Part shown: positions 1 through 5,535 of the stretch, in pieces
How the letters are laid out: each line of letters starts with the position of its first letter
How positions within the stretch are numbered: position 1 is the first letter of the stretch
Source: Omnitrophica WOR_2 bacterium RBG_13_41_10
GTDB taxonomy: Bacteria > Omnitrophota > Gorgyraeia > Gygaellales > Profunditerraquicolaceae
Assembly (NCBI GenBank): GCA_001805465.1
Contig: MHGH01000014.1
Span: 26,151-32,189, forward strand
Direction of reading: 5' to 3'
DNA length: 6,039 nt
Notes under the pieces: model-generated
What the model was told of the DNA's origin: nothing
Seen by the model: the letters and a program-made list of their open reading frames with translations, nothing else
The model's database searches: none
Translations under genes and position numbers: made by a program

Positions 1-531
1 CCCCTGATGGCGCTTAGTAATATTATGGATAATCTCTAATGTTAAGAGGCTCTTACCTAAGGCTGCGCCTCCTAAGATCCCTGTCTTGGTTCCTTTGACC
101 AACGGGAACAATAAATCTATCATCTTTATGCCCGTCTCTAAAATCTCAAGGGCCTTGGCTTCCTTGGGAGCAAACTCTGCCATATCTCGGTCTTGATGGA
201 TAGGCCGCTTGGTATCACTTAAAATCTCTTCCTTCTTATCTAGAGGCTCACCTAATACGTTCAATAATCTTCCGTAAATTTTATCGGAGAAAGGCACTTC
301 TATGGGTAAACCGGTTGCCAAGGCTTGGGCATTCCTTTGCAGGCCATAGGTAGAACCCAAAGATATGCAACGGCAGATATCTTCGTTAATATGCTGGATA
401 ACCTCCAGGACTATTCTTTTGCCATCGTAAGTCTCAGTTTTAATAATATCATAAATTGCCGGCCTGGTATCGTGCTTATTAAACTGCGCATCCACTACCG
501 GGCCGTATACTGCGACTATTTTTCCGTTCAT
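1..531 (-). CDS. atpD: F-type ATP synthase subunit beta, N-terminal part (cut by window edge)
   Basis: This is the catalytic F1 beta subunit, which binds and turns over ATP in the alpha3beta3 head. The first 177 codons are present and run off the left edge. The N-terminal beta-barrel begins GKIVAVYGPVVDAQF, close to the family consensus. It is followed by LGSTYGL (58-64), GRLLNVLGEP (87-96), RPIH (109-112) and LETGIKMIDLL (131-141). The P-loop is GGAALGKS at 154-161, where most beta subunits have GGAGVGKT, so the Mg-coordinating Thr is Ser. Walker B and the catalytic Glu lie outside the window. The ATG at 531 is chosen because the family alignment begins there. The upstream sequence (TTTTAATAAG) holds no good Shine-Dalgarno site. 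Beta lies 52 nt after the S23 gene, and a repeat array fills most of that gap. The identification is sure; membership in a divergent ATPase subfamily is inferred. Confidence 0.95.
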   Translation of the reverse strand, partial: MNGKIVAVYGPVVDAQFNKHDTRPAIYDIIKTETYDGKRIVLEVIQHINEDICRCISLGSTYGLQRNAQALATGLPIEVPFSDKIYGRLLNVLGEPLDKKEEILSDTKRPIHQDRDMAEFAPKEAKALEILETGIKMIDLLFPLVKGTKTGILGGAALGKSLLTLEIIHNITKRHQG

Positions 532-540
532 CTTATTAAA

Positions 541-587
541 AGGTTACTAAAGGTTACCAGATGTTACTAGAAGTTACTAGAGGTTAC
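541..587. repeat. Left 10-bp tandem array (AGGTTACTAG-like, 4.7 units)
   Basis: Five consecutive units start at 541, 551, 561, 571 and 581: AGGTTACTAA, AGGTTACCAG, ATGTTACTAG, AAGTTACTAG and AGGTTAC. The core GTTAC is invariant. The array fills most of the gap between the S23 gene and atpD, and its last unit supplies the S23 stop codon (TAA read leftward, 584-586). It is the inverted counterpart of the array at 996-1045. Read leftward, every unit contains GTAAC, so a TAA occurs every 10 bases and closes all three frames. Confidence 0.95.
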
Positions 588-1048
588 GTCTTAGCTTTAG
601 CGCCTCCGGGAGTTCTCCAAGTACCTTCTTCTTTAATCCTATAAAGTGAATCTAAATATCTAGAAGATAAATACTGCGCGCTATTAAGTAAACTAGATAA
701 GGTAGTAAATTCTTCATCGTTAATTAAACCGTCTTCTCGGCAATCCTCAATATCGCCGCTTAATTCCGCTAGAGAACCCTGGCTAATTTTAATACTGTGA
801 ATAAATTCTCCTATTGTCCCTTTTTTGTAGCCCTCCAGGATATTTTGTTTTGCTGAACGAGCGGCATCTCTCATTTGAGAAACTAACCTCATATGAGTTT
901 TATTAAATCTTTCTGTAATTTGATAAGTTAACCTTCTGAGTGTACGAATATCTTGATAAAATTTTAAATCCTCATATGCCGGCTTCCTTCTTGGGCCTGT
1001 AACCTCCTGTAACCTTTTGTAACTTTTTGTAACCTCTTGTAACTTCAT
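584..1048 (-). CDS. Four helix bundle protein, S23 / 23S rRNA intervening-sequence family
   Basis: This is a small helical protein of the family first found encoded in 23S rRNA intervening sequences and related to the Avd accessory protein of diversity-generating retroelements. Its cellular role is unknown; family members form oligomeric four-helix bundles with basic surfaces. The core runs from about residue 23 (PAYEDLKFYQ) to 140. It includes the family signature around 57-95: SQMRDAARSAKQNILEGY, then EFIHSIKISQGSLAEL. The first 19 residues are encoded by the right repeat array, which gives LQEVT at 3-7 and again at 13-17, a 10-residue period from three 10-bp units. The ATG at 1048 overlaps the gamma stop codon (ATGA), suggesting coupled translation. 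No other start codon fits before the core, although an AGGAGG inside the array could in principle recruit ribosomes. It is not an ATPase subunit and is an insertion in the operon. Confidence 0.9.
   Translation of the reverse strand: MKLQEVTKSYKRLQEVTGPRRKPAYEDLKFYQDIRTLRRLTYQITERFNKTHMRLVSQMRDAARSAKQNILEGYKKGTIGEFIHSIKISQGSLAELSGDIEDCREDGLINDEEFTTLSSLLNSAQYLSSRYLDSLYRIKEEGTWRTPGGAKAKT
996..1045. repeat. Right 10-bp tandem array (CTTGTAACCT-like, 5 units)
   Basis: Five units with the period CCTGTAACCT, CCTGTAACCT, TTTGTAACTT, TTTGTAACCT, CTTGTAACTT span the start of the S23 gene. Read leftward, the unit is AGGTTACAAG, which differs from the left array's AGGTTACTAG at one consensus position, so the two arrays are inverted copies. 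Read leftward, the unit has no stop in any frame, so the array is translated as the S23 N-terminus. One leftward unit boundary also gives AGGAGGT, a Shine-Dalgarno-like string. Confidence 0.95.
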
Positions 1049-1893
1049 TTCATAAGCCTACTAGCGAATATTTCCCTGATATTCTTATCGCTCACTTCAT
1101 GCAGGGCGCGAAAATAAGAAAATTCTAATTGGCCGGCCTTTCTTTTTAAATCCTGAGAGCTGCTTTCCAGGTGTATCACCCTAGCCGCCCATTCGGAAAG
1201 CTTGCTATCCCAGAAAATATTATGTATTTCTTCCAATAGCCAAACCCGAATCAAATAATCAATAATGCTTTCACTAGACGGCTCTACAATAATATCGCGG
1301 ATAAAGCTTAACTTCTCTAAAGACAGCCCTGCTTTTTTTCCTGCATAAGGAAGCAGCTGTTTTGTGCGCACCTCTTGTGCGGCAAAAGATAAAAACTCAG
1401 GGTAGACTATCAAAACCTTGCCCCAGCGTTTTTTATCCAGATACTGCTTAACCAAATAATCCCTTAAATCTTCTGCCTGGCTGTAATCTATATCTTCGCC
1501 CACTCCCGGAAAATATAAAAACGGGCGCTCCAGTTCCTCTAAAAAATGCTTTCCTCTATCCCCCAATATAATAATCTCATCTTCGGGCTTAATCAGCTCA
1601 AAGATATTATTAAAAATCTGCTTATTCAAATCGCCGATAAACCCCTCATCGGAAGTAACCCCTATTATTACCGTCGGTAAAGAACTATTTTCTTCTAAAA
1701 AAGGATGGCCTGACTTAAGCAGGTCTACCATCCCAAAGAAATCATCTAAGGTTTTCTGAAAACGCAGGGATTTTTCTCTTTTTGCCTGCATATGGCGAAA
1801 CTGCGCCGAGGCAATGCCTTTGAGCACTTCAATAAGGCCTAAGACCTCATGATTAAAACGCATATCGGTTTTTATCTGTTTAATCGTCAGCAT
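1045..1893 (-). CDS. atpG: F-type ATP synthase subunit gamma
   Basis: Gamma is the central rotor shaft of F1: its N- and C-terminal helices form the coiled coil that turns inside alpha3beta3 and docks on the c-ring. At 282 residues it has normal family length. The N-terminal helix (about 3-45) starts IKQIKTDMRFNHEV, and the family's usual KITKAMKMVA stretch is replaced by LGLIEVLKGIAS. The Rossmann-like middle domain has VIIGVTSDEGFIGDLN, matching the familiar ITSDRGLCGGLN motif. The C-terminal helix has EWAARVIHLESSSQDLKRK, matching the usual EFAARMVAMDNA motif. The divergence is like that of alternate (N-type) ATPase gammas. It starts 6 nt after alpha, and its TGA overlaps the S23 start codon. 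The identification rests on both terminal motifs and on operon position. Confidence 0.93.
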   Translation of the reverse strand: MLTIKQIKTDMRFNHEVLGLIEVLKGIASAQFRHMQAKREKSLRFQKTLDDFFGMVDLLKSGHPFLEENSSLPTVIIGVTSDEGFIGDLNKQIFNNIFELIKPEDEIIILGDRGKHFLEELERPFLYFPGVGEDIDYSQAEDLRDYLVKQYLDKKRWGKVLIVYPEFLSFAAQEVRTKQLLPYAGKKAGLSLEKLSFIRDIIVEPSSESIIDYLIRVWLLEEIHNIFWDSKLSEWAARVIHLESSSQDLKRKAGQLEFSYFRALHEVSDKNIREIFASRLMK

Positions 1894-1899
1894 ATCTTT

Positions 1900-3381
1900 T
1901 TAGACTATTTTCTCTGCCCTTAAAAAATCTACAAAGGCCTTATCAATCTCTACCTTTAAGCCCTTAGTCAGCGTTTTATCATTATTAAGCTCCTCTATAA
2001 CCTGAGGGCTGTTTTTTAAAATGTAAGGGTATATTCCTTTTTGAAATTTTTCGGCACCCTCCGCAGGCAGGACATCCAGTATATTGCGGCTGAAGGCATA
2101 AAAAAGTATAATCTCTTCCTGTAGCGATAAAGTTTCATGGGCGGGCTGTTTAAATAATTCTGTGAGCACTTCTCCTTTCTTCAGGCGTTCGCTCACCTCT
2201 TGGGAAAGCCGGGTTTTTAAACGGGTAAGGCGCTGGGTCTGTTTGTAGCGCGCATACTCTAAACGCAACCTGCCGCTTACCTCCTTCATGGCATCGCATT
2301 GCACTTTACTGCCTATACGCGACACTGATAACCCCAAATCTATTGCCGGCTTAAATCCCTCGTGGAATAACGCCGTCGATAAATATATTTGGCCGTCAGT
2401 CATAGAGGTTAAGTTTGAGGGAATATATCCGGTGACATCCCCCTGCTGCGTTTCTACAATAGGCAGAAAAGTCATTGAGCCGCCCCCTAATTCAGGGGCT
2501 AATCTTCCGGCGCGCTCCATAAGTTGCGAATTCAAATAAAAAATATCTCCGGGATAGGCCTCCCTGCCCGGGGGCCTTTCTAAAAGCAAAGATAACTGCC
2601 TCCATACCCAGGCGTGTTTGGTCAGGTCATCAAAAACCACTAATACATCGCGGCCCTTATACATAAAATATTCGCCTAATGTTACCGCAGCATAAGGAGC
2701 AAGATACTGTTGAGAGGCGGGGCTAGAAGCAGCTGCAGCTAAAATAATAGTATAATTCAAAGCCCCTCTTTCTTTTAAGATTTGGATTACGCGGGTAAGG
2801 CTGGAGCTTGAGCCGCCTACCCAGCAATATACGCAAATGGTGTTTTTTCCTTTTTGATTGATAATGGAATCTATGGCCAAGGTAGATTTGCCGCTCACCC
2901 GGTCGCCGATGATTAACTCGCGCTGGCCTTTGCCGATAGGTATAGTGGTATCAATAACCTTTATCCCGGTAAGCAGAGGTTCGGTAATAGGAATCCTGTC
3001 TAAAATCGAGGGGGCTTCGCGAAAAACCGAGGCATATTCTACGGAATGTATATTTTCTTTGGCGTCTAGATGGTTTCCTAAACAATCCACCACCCGGCCT
3101 AAAAACATTTCTCCCACTGCAACGGAGAAAAGCTCGCTTTTACCGGATACGGTATCCCCTGCTGAAATAGCGTTCTCTTCATTTAAAACCAAAGCCAGGG
3201 CCTCTTCCTGATTAAAACCGATTATTAAACCTTTGGCATTATCTTTAATCTGGATGGCCTGGCCATAAATACAGGAAGGCAGCCCCCCGATACGGACAAT
3301 ACTTTTCTTGACTTCTTTGATGTAGCCGACTTCTTTGATTTCGAAAGGCTCTAATTTTAGGTGGGGTTGGCGCATTGCCAT
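1900..3381 (-). CDS. atpA: F-type ATP synthase subunit alpha (alternate type)
   Basis: Alpha is the non-catalytic nucleotide-binding subunit of the F1 head, alternating with beta. At 493 residues it is near full family length. In order it shows the beta-barrel domain (about 15-90), the P-loop GDRVSGKS at 159-166 (GDRQTGKT in most alphas), Walker B LVVFDD at 247-252, RQLSLLLERPPGREAYPGD at 261-279, and LSVSRIG at 350-356 with the arginine finger R355. The C-terminal helical domain contains LTELFKQP at 406-413. The Gln of the usual P-loop is Val161, and the C-terminal domain is less conserved than in the classical enzyme, consistent with an alternate-type alpha. Its ATG directly follows the b/delta stop (TAAATG), and a second Met at codon 3 is possible. 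No strong Shine-Dalgarno is seen, so coupling to b is likely. Confidence 0.97.
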   Translation of the reverse strand: MAMRQPHLKLEPFEIKEVGYIKEVKKSIVRIGGLPSCIYGQAIQIKDNAKGLIIGFNQEEALALVLNEENAISAGDTVSGKSELFSVAVGEMFLGRVVDCLGNHLDAKENIHSVEYASVFREAPSILDRIPITEPLLTGIKVIDTTIPIGKGQRELIIGDRVSGKSTLAIDSIINQKGKNTICVYCWVGGSSSSLTRVIQILKERGALNYTIILAAAASSPASQQYLAPYAAVTLGEYFMYKGRDVLVVFDDLTKHAWVWRQLSLLLERPPGREAYPGDIFYLNSQLMERAGRLAPELGGGSMTFLPIVETQQGDVTGYIPSNLTSMTDGQIYLSTALFHEGFKPAIDLGLSVSRIGSKVQCDAMKEVSGRLRLEYARYKQTQRLTRLKTRLSQEVSERLKKGEVLTELFKQPAHETLSLQEEIILFYAFSRNILDVLPAEGAEKFQKGIYPYILKNSPQVIEELNNDKTLTKGLKVEIDKAFVDFLRAEKIV

Positions 3382-4101
3382 TTATTTTTTTAGATAGGGT
3401 ATTATTTTACGCAATTTATTGCTCAGGCTTCCGTCTAATACCAGGCTGCCTAAATCTATAACTAATCCGCTGATTATTCCCTCATCTATTTTCTCCTCAA
3501 ATTCAGCCCTATAGGTTGTTTTATCAAATAATATATCTTGTATAGTAGACCTTTGCTTATCCAAAAGAGGATAGCTCGTTACTACCTGTATCCTCTCAAT
3601 TTTTACTTTGAATTCTTTCTTGTCAATTTTACGCAACTCCTCTATTAATTCATCCACCAGCTTTAGATGCATGGTCTCAATAAGTTGTTTGCTAAAAATC
3701 TCAACCATTATTTCCCTGGCAAGCGATATGGCGGATTCTTCGATTTGGCTGGTAGCTTCTATCTTCAGGCGTCCTTTCTCTATATTGGCCTCGTCTATAA
3801 TCCTGGAAGACTCCTGCCTGGATTTTACTACTGCTTCCTGCCGGATTTTCTCGGCATCTGTCTGGGCAGATTCCTTAATCTTCTTGGCTTCTTCTCTTCC
3901 CTTATCTATCTCTAATCTTCTCTCTTCTTTAGCGCGTTCCAGTTCTTTATTTAAAGCTACTTCTCTCTCTAGATTTTCTTGGTGCAACTGCTGAAGCCGT
4001 CTTAAGGCAAGGGATAAATGGCGGGAGAAAAGCATGCGTAGAAATACGATAATGATTGCGAAAGTAATTACCTGAATTATGATTAATTGCCACAAGAGCA
4101 T
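3382..4101 (-). CDS. atpF: F-type ATP synthase fused subunit b/delta (peripheral stalk)
   Basis: This is the stator stalk, anchoring the F1 head to the membrane sector. One N-terminal membrane helix (about 2-24, LLWQLIIIQVITFAIIIVFL) is followed by a long charged coiled coil (about 30-125) rich in E, K, R and A. The C-terminal domain (about 165-237) resembles the C-terminus of delta: VVTSYPLLDKQ (173-183), then DEGIISGLVIDLG (206-218) and LDGSLSNKLRKI (222-233). The delta N-terminal six-helix domain is absent. At 239 residues it is much longer than a classical b (about 155-170) and matches the long b subunits of alternate ATPases, which lack a separate delta. It follows the c gene after 37 nt that hold a 7-bp repeat array. 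An AGGA in the last full unit, 8 nt before the ATG, could serve as ribosome binding site. The gene is contiguous with alpha. Confidence 0.92.
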   Translation of the reverse strand: MLLWQLIIIQVITFAIIIVFLRMLFSRHLSLALRRLQQLHQENLEREVALNKELERAKEERRLEIDKGREEAKKIKESAQTDAEKIRQEAVVKSRQESSRIIDEANIEKGRLKIEATSQIEESAISLAREIMVEIFSKQLIETMHLKLVDELIEELRKIDKKEFKVKIERIQVVTSYPLLDKQRSTIQDILFDKTTYRAEFEEKIDEGIISGLVIDLGSLVLDGSLSNKLRKIIPYLKK

Positions 4102-4103
4102 GG

Positions 4104-4138
4104 TCTAGATCCTGGATCCTGGATGCTGGATACTGGAA
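4104..4138. repeat. 7-bp tandem array between atpE and atpF
   Basis: Five units of 7 bp run TCTAGAT, CCTGGAT, CCTGGAT, GCTGGAT, ACTGGAA; the outer units are degenerate. The array begins immediately after the atpE stop codon and ends 2 nt before the atpF start, so it makes up essentially the whole gap between the genes. Its sequence and period differ from the 10-bp arrays around the S23 gene, and no ORF is associated with it. One unit, read leftward, gives the AGGA that may act as the atpF ribosome binding site. Confidence 0.9.
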
Positions 4139-4348
4139 TTATCTGAATAAATTAAAAATTACTAACATCGCTATAATCGCAATGGCTTCGGCAAAAGTAA
4201 AAGCCAGCATCATCGCTAAAAATATTCTTGGCGCCGCAGAAGGGTTACGACCTAAGGCCTTTACCGCACCATACCCTACATAACCGATGACTAAGGAAGG
4301 ACCGAGGGTGCTAAGAAGCATTAATACCGCTACTGTAAGAGTCTTCAT
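4139..4348 (-). CDS. atpE: F-type ATP synthase subunit c (rotor ring proteolipid)
   Basis: This is the membrane hairpin whose oligomer forms the ion-driven rotor ring. At 69 residues it has two membrane helices (about 5-31 and 41-67) joined by the polar loop GRNPS (33-37), the counterpart of the usual R-Q/N-P loop. The first helix has the glycine pattern GPSLVIGYVGYGAVKALG. The ion-carrying carboxylate is E54 in TFAEAIAI. At the sites of the Na+ ligands known from Ilyobacter-type c subunits, this protein has I21 in place of Gln and A55 in place of Ser/Thr after the Glu. Proton coupling is therefore inferred. The gene starts 3 nt after epsilon; the Shine-Dalgarno is weak. No subunit a gene lies next to it, although a usually precedes c. 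Confidence 0.95.
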   Translation of the reverse strand: MKTLTVAVLMLLSTLGPSLVIGYVGYGAVKALGRNPSAAPRIFLAMMLAFTFAEAIAIIAMLVIFNLFR

Positions 4349-4351
4349 ACT

Positions 4352-4582
4352 TTAAGTCTCTACCATCCCTAATAGTTCAAGTCCGGACATCTGGGCAATG
4401 CCGTCTTTAATCTTAAATAACCAGCGGTCATCGACGGAGATTACACCTTGCGCTAACCGGCTCAAAATGGGCTGATGAAAATCTAAAATTGTTATCTCGC
4501 CTTCCTGCGTAGGAAGAATTACTTTTAAGGCCAAGCCGATATAAAGCTGTTCTTTAGGAGTCAAAAGCGTCACCTTAAACAT
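4352..4582 (-). CDS. atpC: F-type ATP synthase subunit epsilon, N-terminal domain only
   Basis: Epsilon joins gamma to the c-ring and, in many bacteria, inhibits ATP hydrolysis through its C-terminal helices. This protein has 76 residues against about 130-140 for the family. It covers only the beta-sandwich: FKVTLLTPKEQLY (2-14), VILPTQEGEITILDFHQPILSRL (21-43, the usual PGEEGEFGVLPGHAPLL region), GVISV (46-50) and the final strand GLELLGMVET (67-76). The two-helix C-terminal domain is missing, so regulation by it cannot operate. The reading frame ends in an intact stop, with no frameshift evident. The gene lies at the front of the operon, not after beta as usual. A full-length paralog beyond the left edge is possible. 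It starts 3 nt after the response regulator's stop. Confidence 0.85.
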   Translation of the reverse strand: MFKVTLLTPKEQLYIGLALKVILPTQEGEITILDFHQPILSRLAQGVISVDDRWLFKIKDGIAQMSGLELLGMVET

Positions 4583-4585
4583 TAA

Positions 4586-5470
4586 CTATTCCCCCCAAAG
4601 GCAAATCCTGTCTTTACCTAAATGTTTTGCCTGGTATAAAGCGCTATCTGCCTTAGCCAGTAAATCATCTTTTTCCTGCGCATCCTCAGGGAAGGCTGCC
4701 ACGCCAATACTGATAGTAATGGGAATATTTTGCCTGCCTAAATTAAGCAGCCTTTTGGCTACCTCTACCCCGCCCTGTTTAAAAGTCTGCGGCAACATGA
4801 CCACAAACTCTTCCCCTCCGTACCTAAAGACTAAATCCACGGAACGAAGCGAATGCACTAAAAAATCCCCTATCTTTTTTAATATCTCATCCCCTGCCAA
4901 ATGGCCGTAGGTATCATTATATTTTTTAAAATCATCGATATCTATCATCAATATAGAAATAGTCTGATTATAACGCTTGGCGCGCTCGACTTCCCGGTGG
5001 AGTATCTCATCCAGGTGCCTGCGGTTATATATGCCGGTCAAAGAGTCTATTACCGACATCTCCTGATAAAATTCTTTTTGGCCTGCCTGATGCACCAGGT
5101 ATTGGCGATCAGCAACCCTGCGGATCACCAGCTTAACCTCCTCGATGTTAAAAGGCTTGGTGACATAATCAAGGATATCCCCTTTAGACATGGCGTCTAC
5201 CGCTAATCTTAAAGAATGGTACGGCACAATAGCTATTAAGGAGGTATCAGAGTGCAACTCTTTAAATTTCCTGACGATCTCCGTCCCTTCTATGCCGGGT
5301 AGTTTCAAATCCGCCATGATGATACTGAAATTAGTCTCACCTGCCAAGGCAAGCGCCTGTTCAAAATCACTAACAGCCCAGACTTTGTAATTTGCCCCTT
5401 CCAATTCTTCTTTCAATAAATCGCGCACTACCTTATCTCTGTCTATTACTAATACATTAATCGCTGCCAT
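4586..5470 (-). CDS. Response regulator with diguanylate cyclase (GGDEF) output, PleD-like
   Basis: This predicted cytoplasmic enzyme makes cyclic di-GMP from two GTP under control of a phosphorylatable receiver. The receiver (1-120) has D10/D12, the phospho-acceptor D54 in MADLKLPG, and K105 in VTKPF. The usual switch Thr/Ser is V82. A linker (about 121-138) leads to the GGDEF domain (139-293): DSLTGIYNRR, the metal site D177 in IDIDDFKKYND, D194, and the active-site GGEEF at 218-222. The I-site RSVD (209-212) lies five residues before GGEEF, as in PleD, so feedback inhibition by product is expected. It starts with a good Shine-Dalgarno (AGGAG, 7 nt away) behind a strong promoter and ends 3 nt before epsilon. 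It is therefore likely the first gene of the ATPase transcript. No partner histidine kinase is in the window. Confidence 0.95.
   Translation of the reverse strand: MAAINVLVIDRDKVVRDLLKEELEGANYKVWAVSDFEQALALAGETNFSIIMADLKLPGIEGTEIVRKFKELHSDTSLIAIVPYHSLRLAVDAMSKGDILDYVTKPFNIEEVKLVIRRVADRQYLVHQAGQKEFYQEMSVIDSLTGIYNRRHLDEILHREVERAKRYNQTISILMIDIDDFKKYNDTYGHLAGDEILKKIGDFLVHSLRSVDLVFRYGGEEFVVMLPQTFKQGGVEVAKRLLNLGRQNIPITISIGVAAFPEDAQEKDDLLAKADSALYQAKHLGKDRICLWGE
4589..4596 (-). promoter_or_regulatory. Ribosome binding site of atpC inside the preceding gene
   Basis: GGGGGGAA, read leftward, forms the last codons of the response regulator gene and ends 6 nt before the epsilon ATG. The two genes are 3 nt apart, so translation of epsilon probably depends on ribosomes finishing the upstream gene. 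Confidence 0.55.
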
Positions 5471-5477
5471 ATCAATT

Positions 5478-5482
5478 CTCCT
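5478..5482 (-). promoter_or_regulatory. Shine-Dalgarno site of the response regulator gene
   Basis: AGGAG, read leftward, lies 7 nt before the ATG at 5470. It supports that start and is the clearest ribosome binding site in the window. Confidence 0.8.
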
Positions 5483-5506
5483 ATTATATTATCCAAGTTA
5501 GTAAAT

Positions 5507-5535
5507 ACTATACCATAACCTGTTATATTTGTCGA
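5507..5535 (-). promoter_or_regulatory. Sigma-70-type promoter of the leftward ATPase operon
   Basis: Read leftward, TCGACA (5530-5535, 5 of 6 to TTGACA) is followed after 17 nt by TATAGT (5507-5512, 5 of 6 to TATAAT). Transcription would start near 5500 and give a leader of about 30 nt before the response regulator. No other intergenic space in the leftward gene set is large enough for an equally clear promoter, so this one probably serves all the ATPase genes. Confidence 0.65.

Larger units (their letters stand above)
541..1045 (-). mobile_element. Putative S23 cassette bounded by inverted iterated repeats
   Basis: The unit consists of the S23 four-helix-bundle ORF plus its two flanking 10-bp arrays in opposite orientation. 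It interrupts the gamma-beta junction of an ATPase operon whose other junctions are mostly 0-6 nt. No transposase, integrase or target-site duplication is visible, so mobility is only inferred from the foreign gene, the boundary-matching inverted arrays and the precise placement between two essential genes. It resembles the S23-encoding intervening sequences of some bacterial 23S rRNAs, where an inverted-repeat stem also encloses the ORF. It may instead be a stable resident gene with degenerate repeats. Confidence 0.4.

Noticed and set aside
325..570. Plus-strand open frame over the start of beta and the left array
   Set aside because: It is antisense to conserved beta sequence, and its end is just the repeat array.
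532..583. Intrinsic terminator between S23 and beta
   Set aside because: No GC-rich hairpin followed by a T-run is seen; the array units are not self-complementary, so pairing is only with the distant array.
541..1045. CRISPR array
   Set aside because: The repeats are 10 bp and directly contiguous, without unique spacers, and no cas gene is nearby.
541..1048. Diversity-generating retroelement (S23 proteins are related to Avd)
   Set aside because: No reverse transcriptase, no template/variable repeat pair and no C-type lectin target gene are in the window.
2288..5390. Several plus-strand open frames of 60-130 codons opposite alpha, b/delta and the response regulator
   Set aside because: They lie antisense to well-conserved genes, have no family motifs and no ribosome sites; they are shadows of the real frames.
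5483..5488. Second leftward TATAAT as a -10 element
   Set aside because: It has no -35 partner at the right distance and lies too close to the Shine-Dalgarno site of the response regulator.
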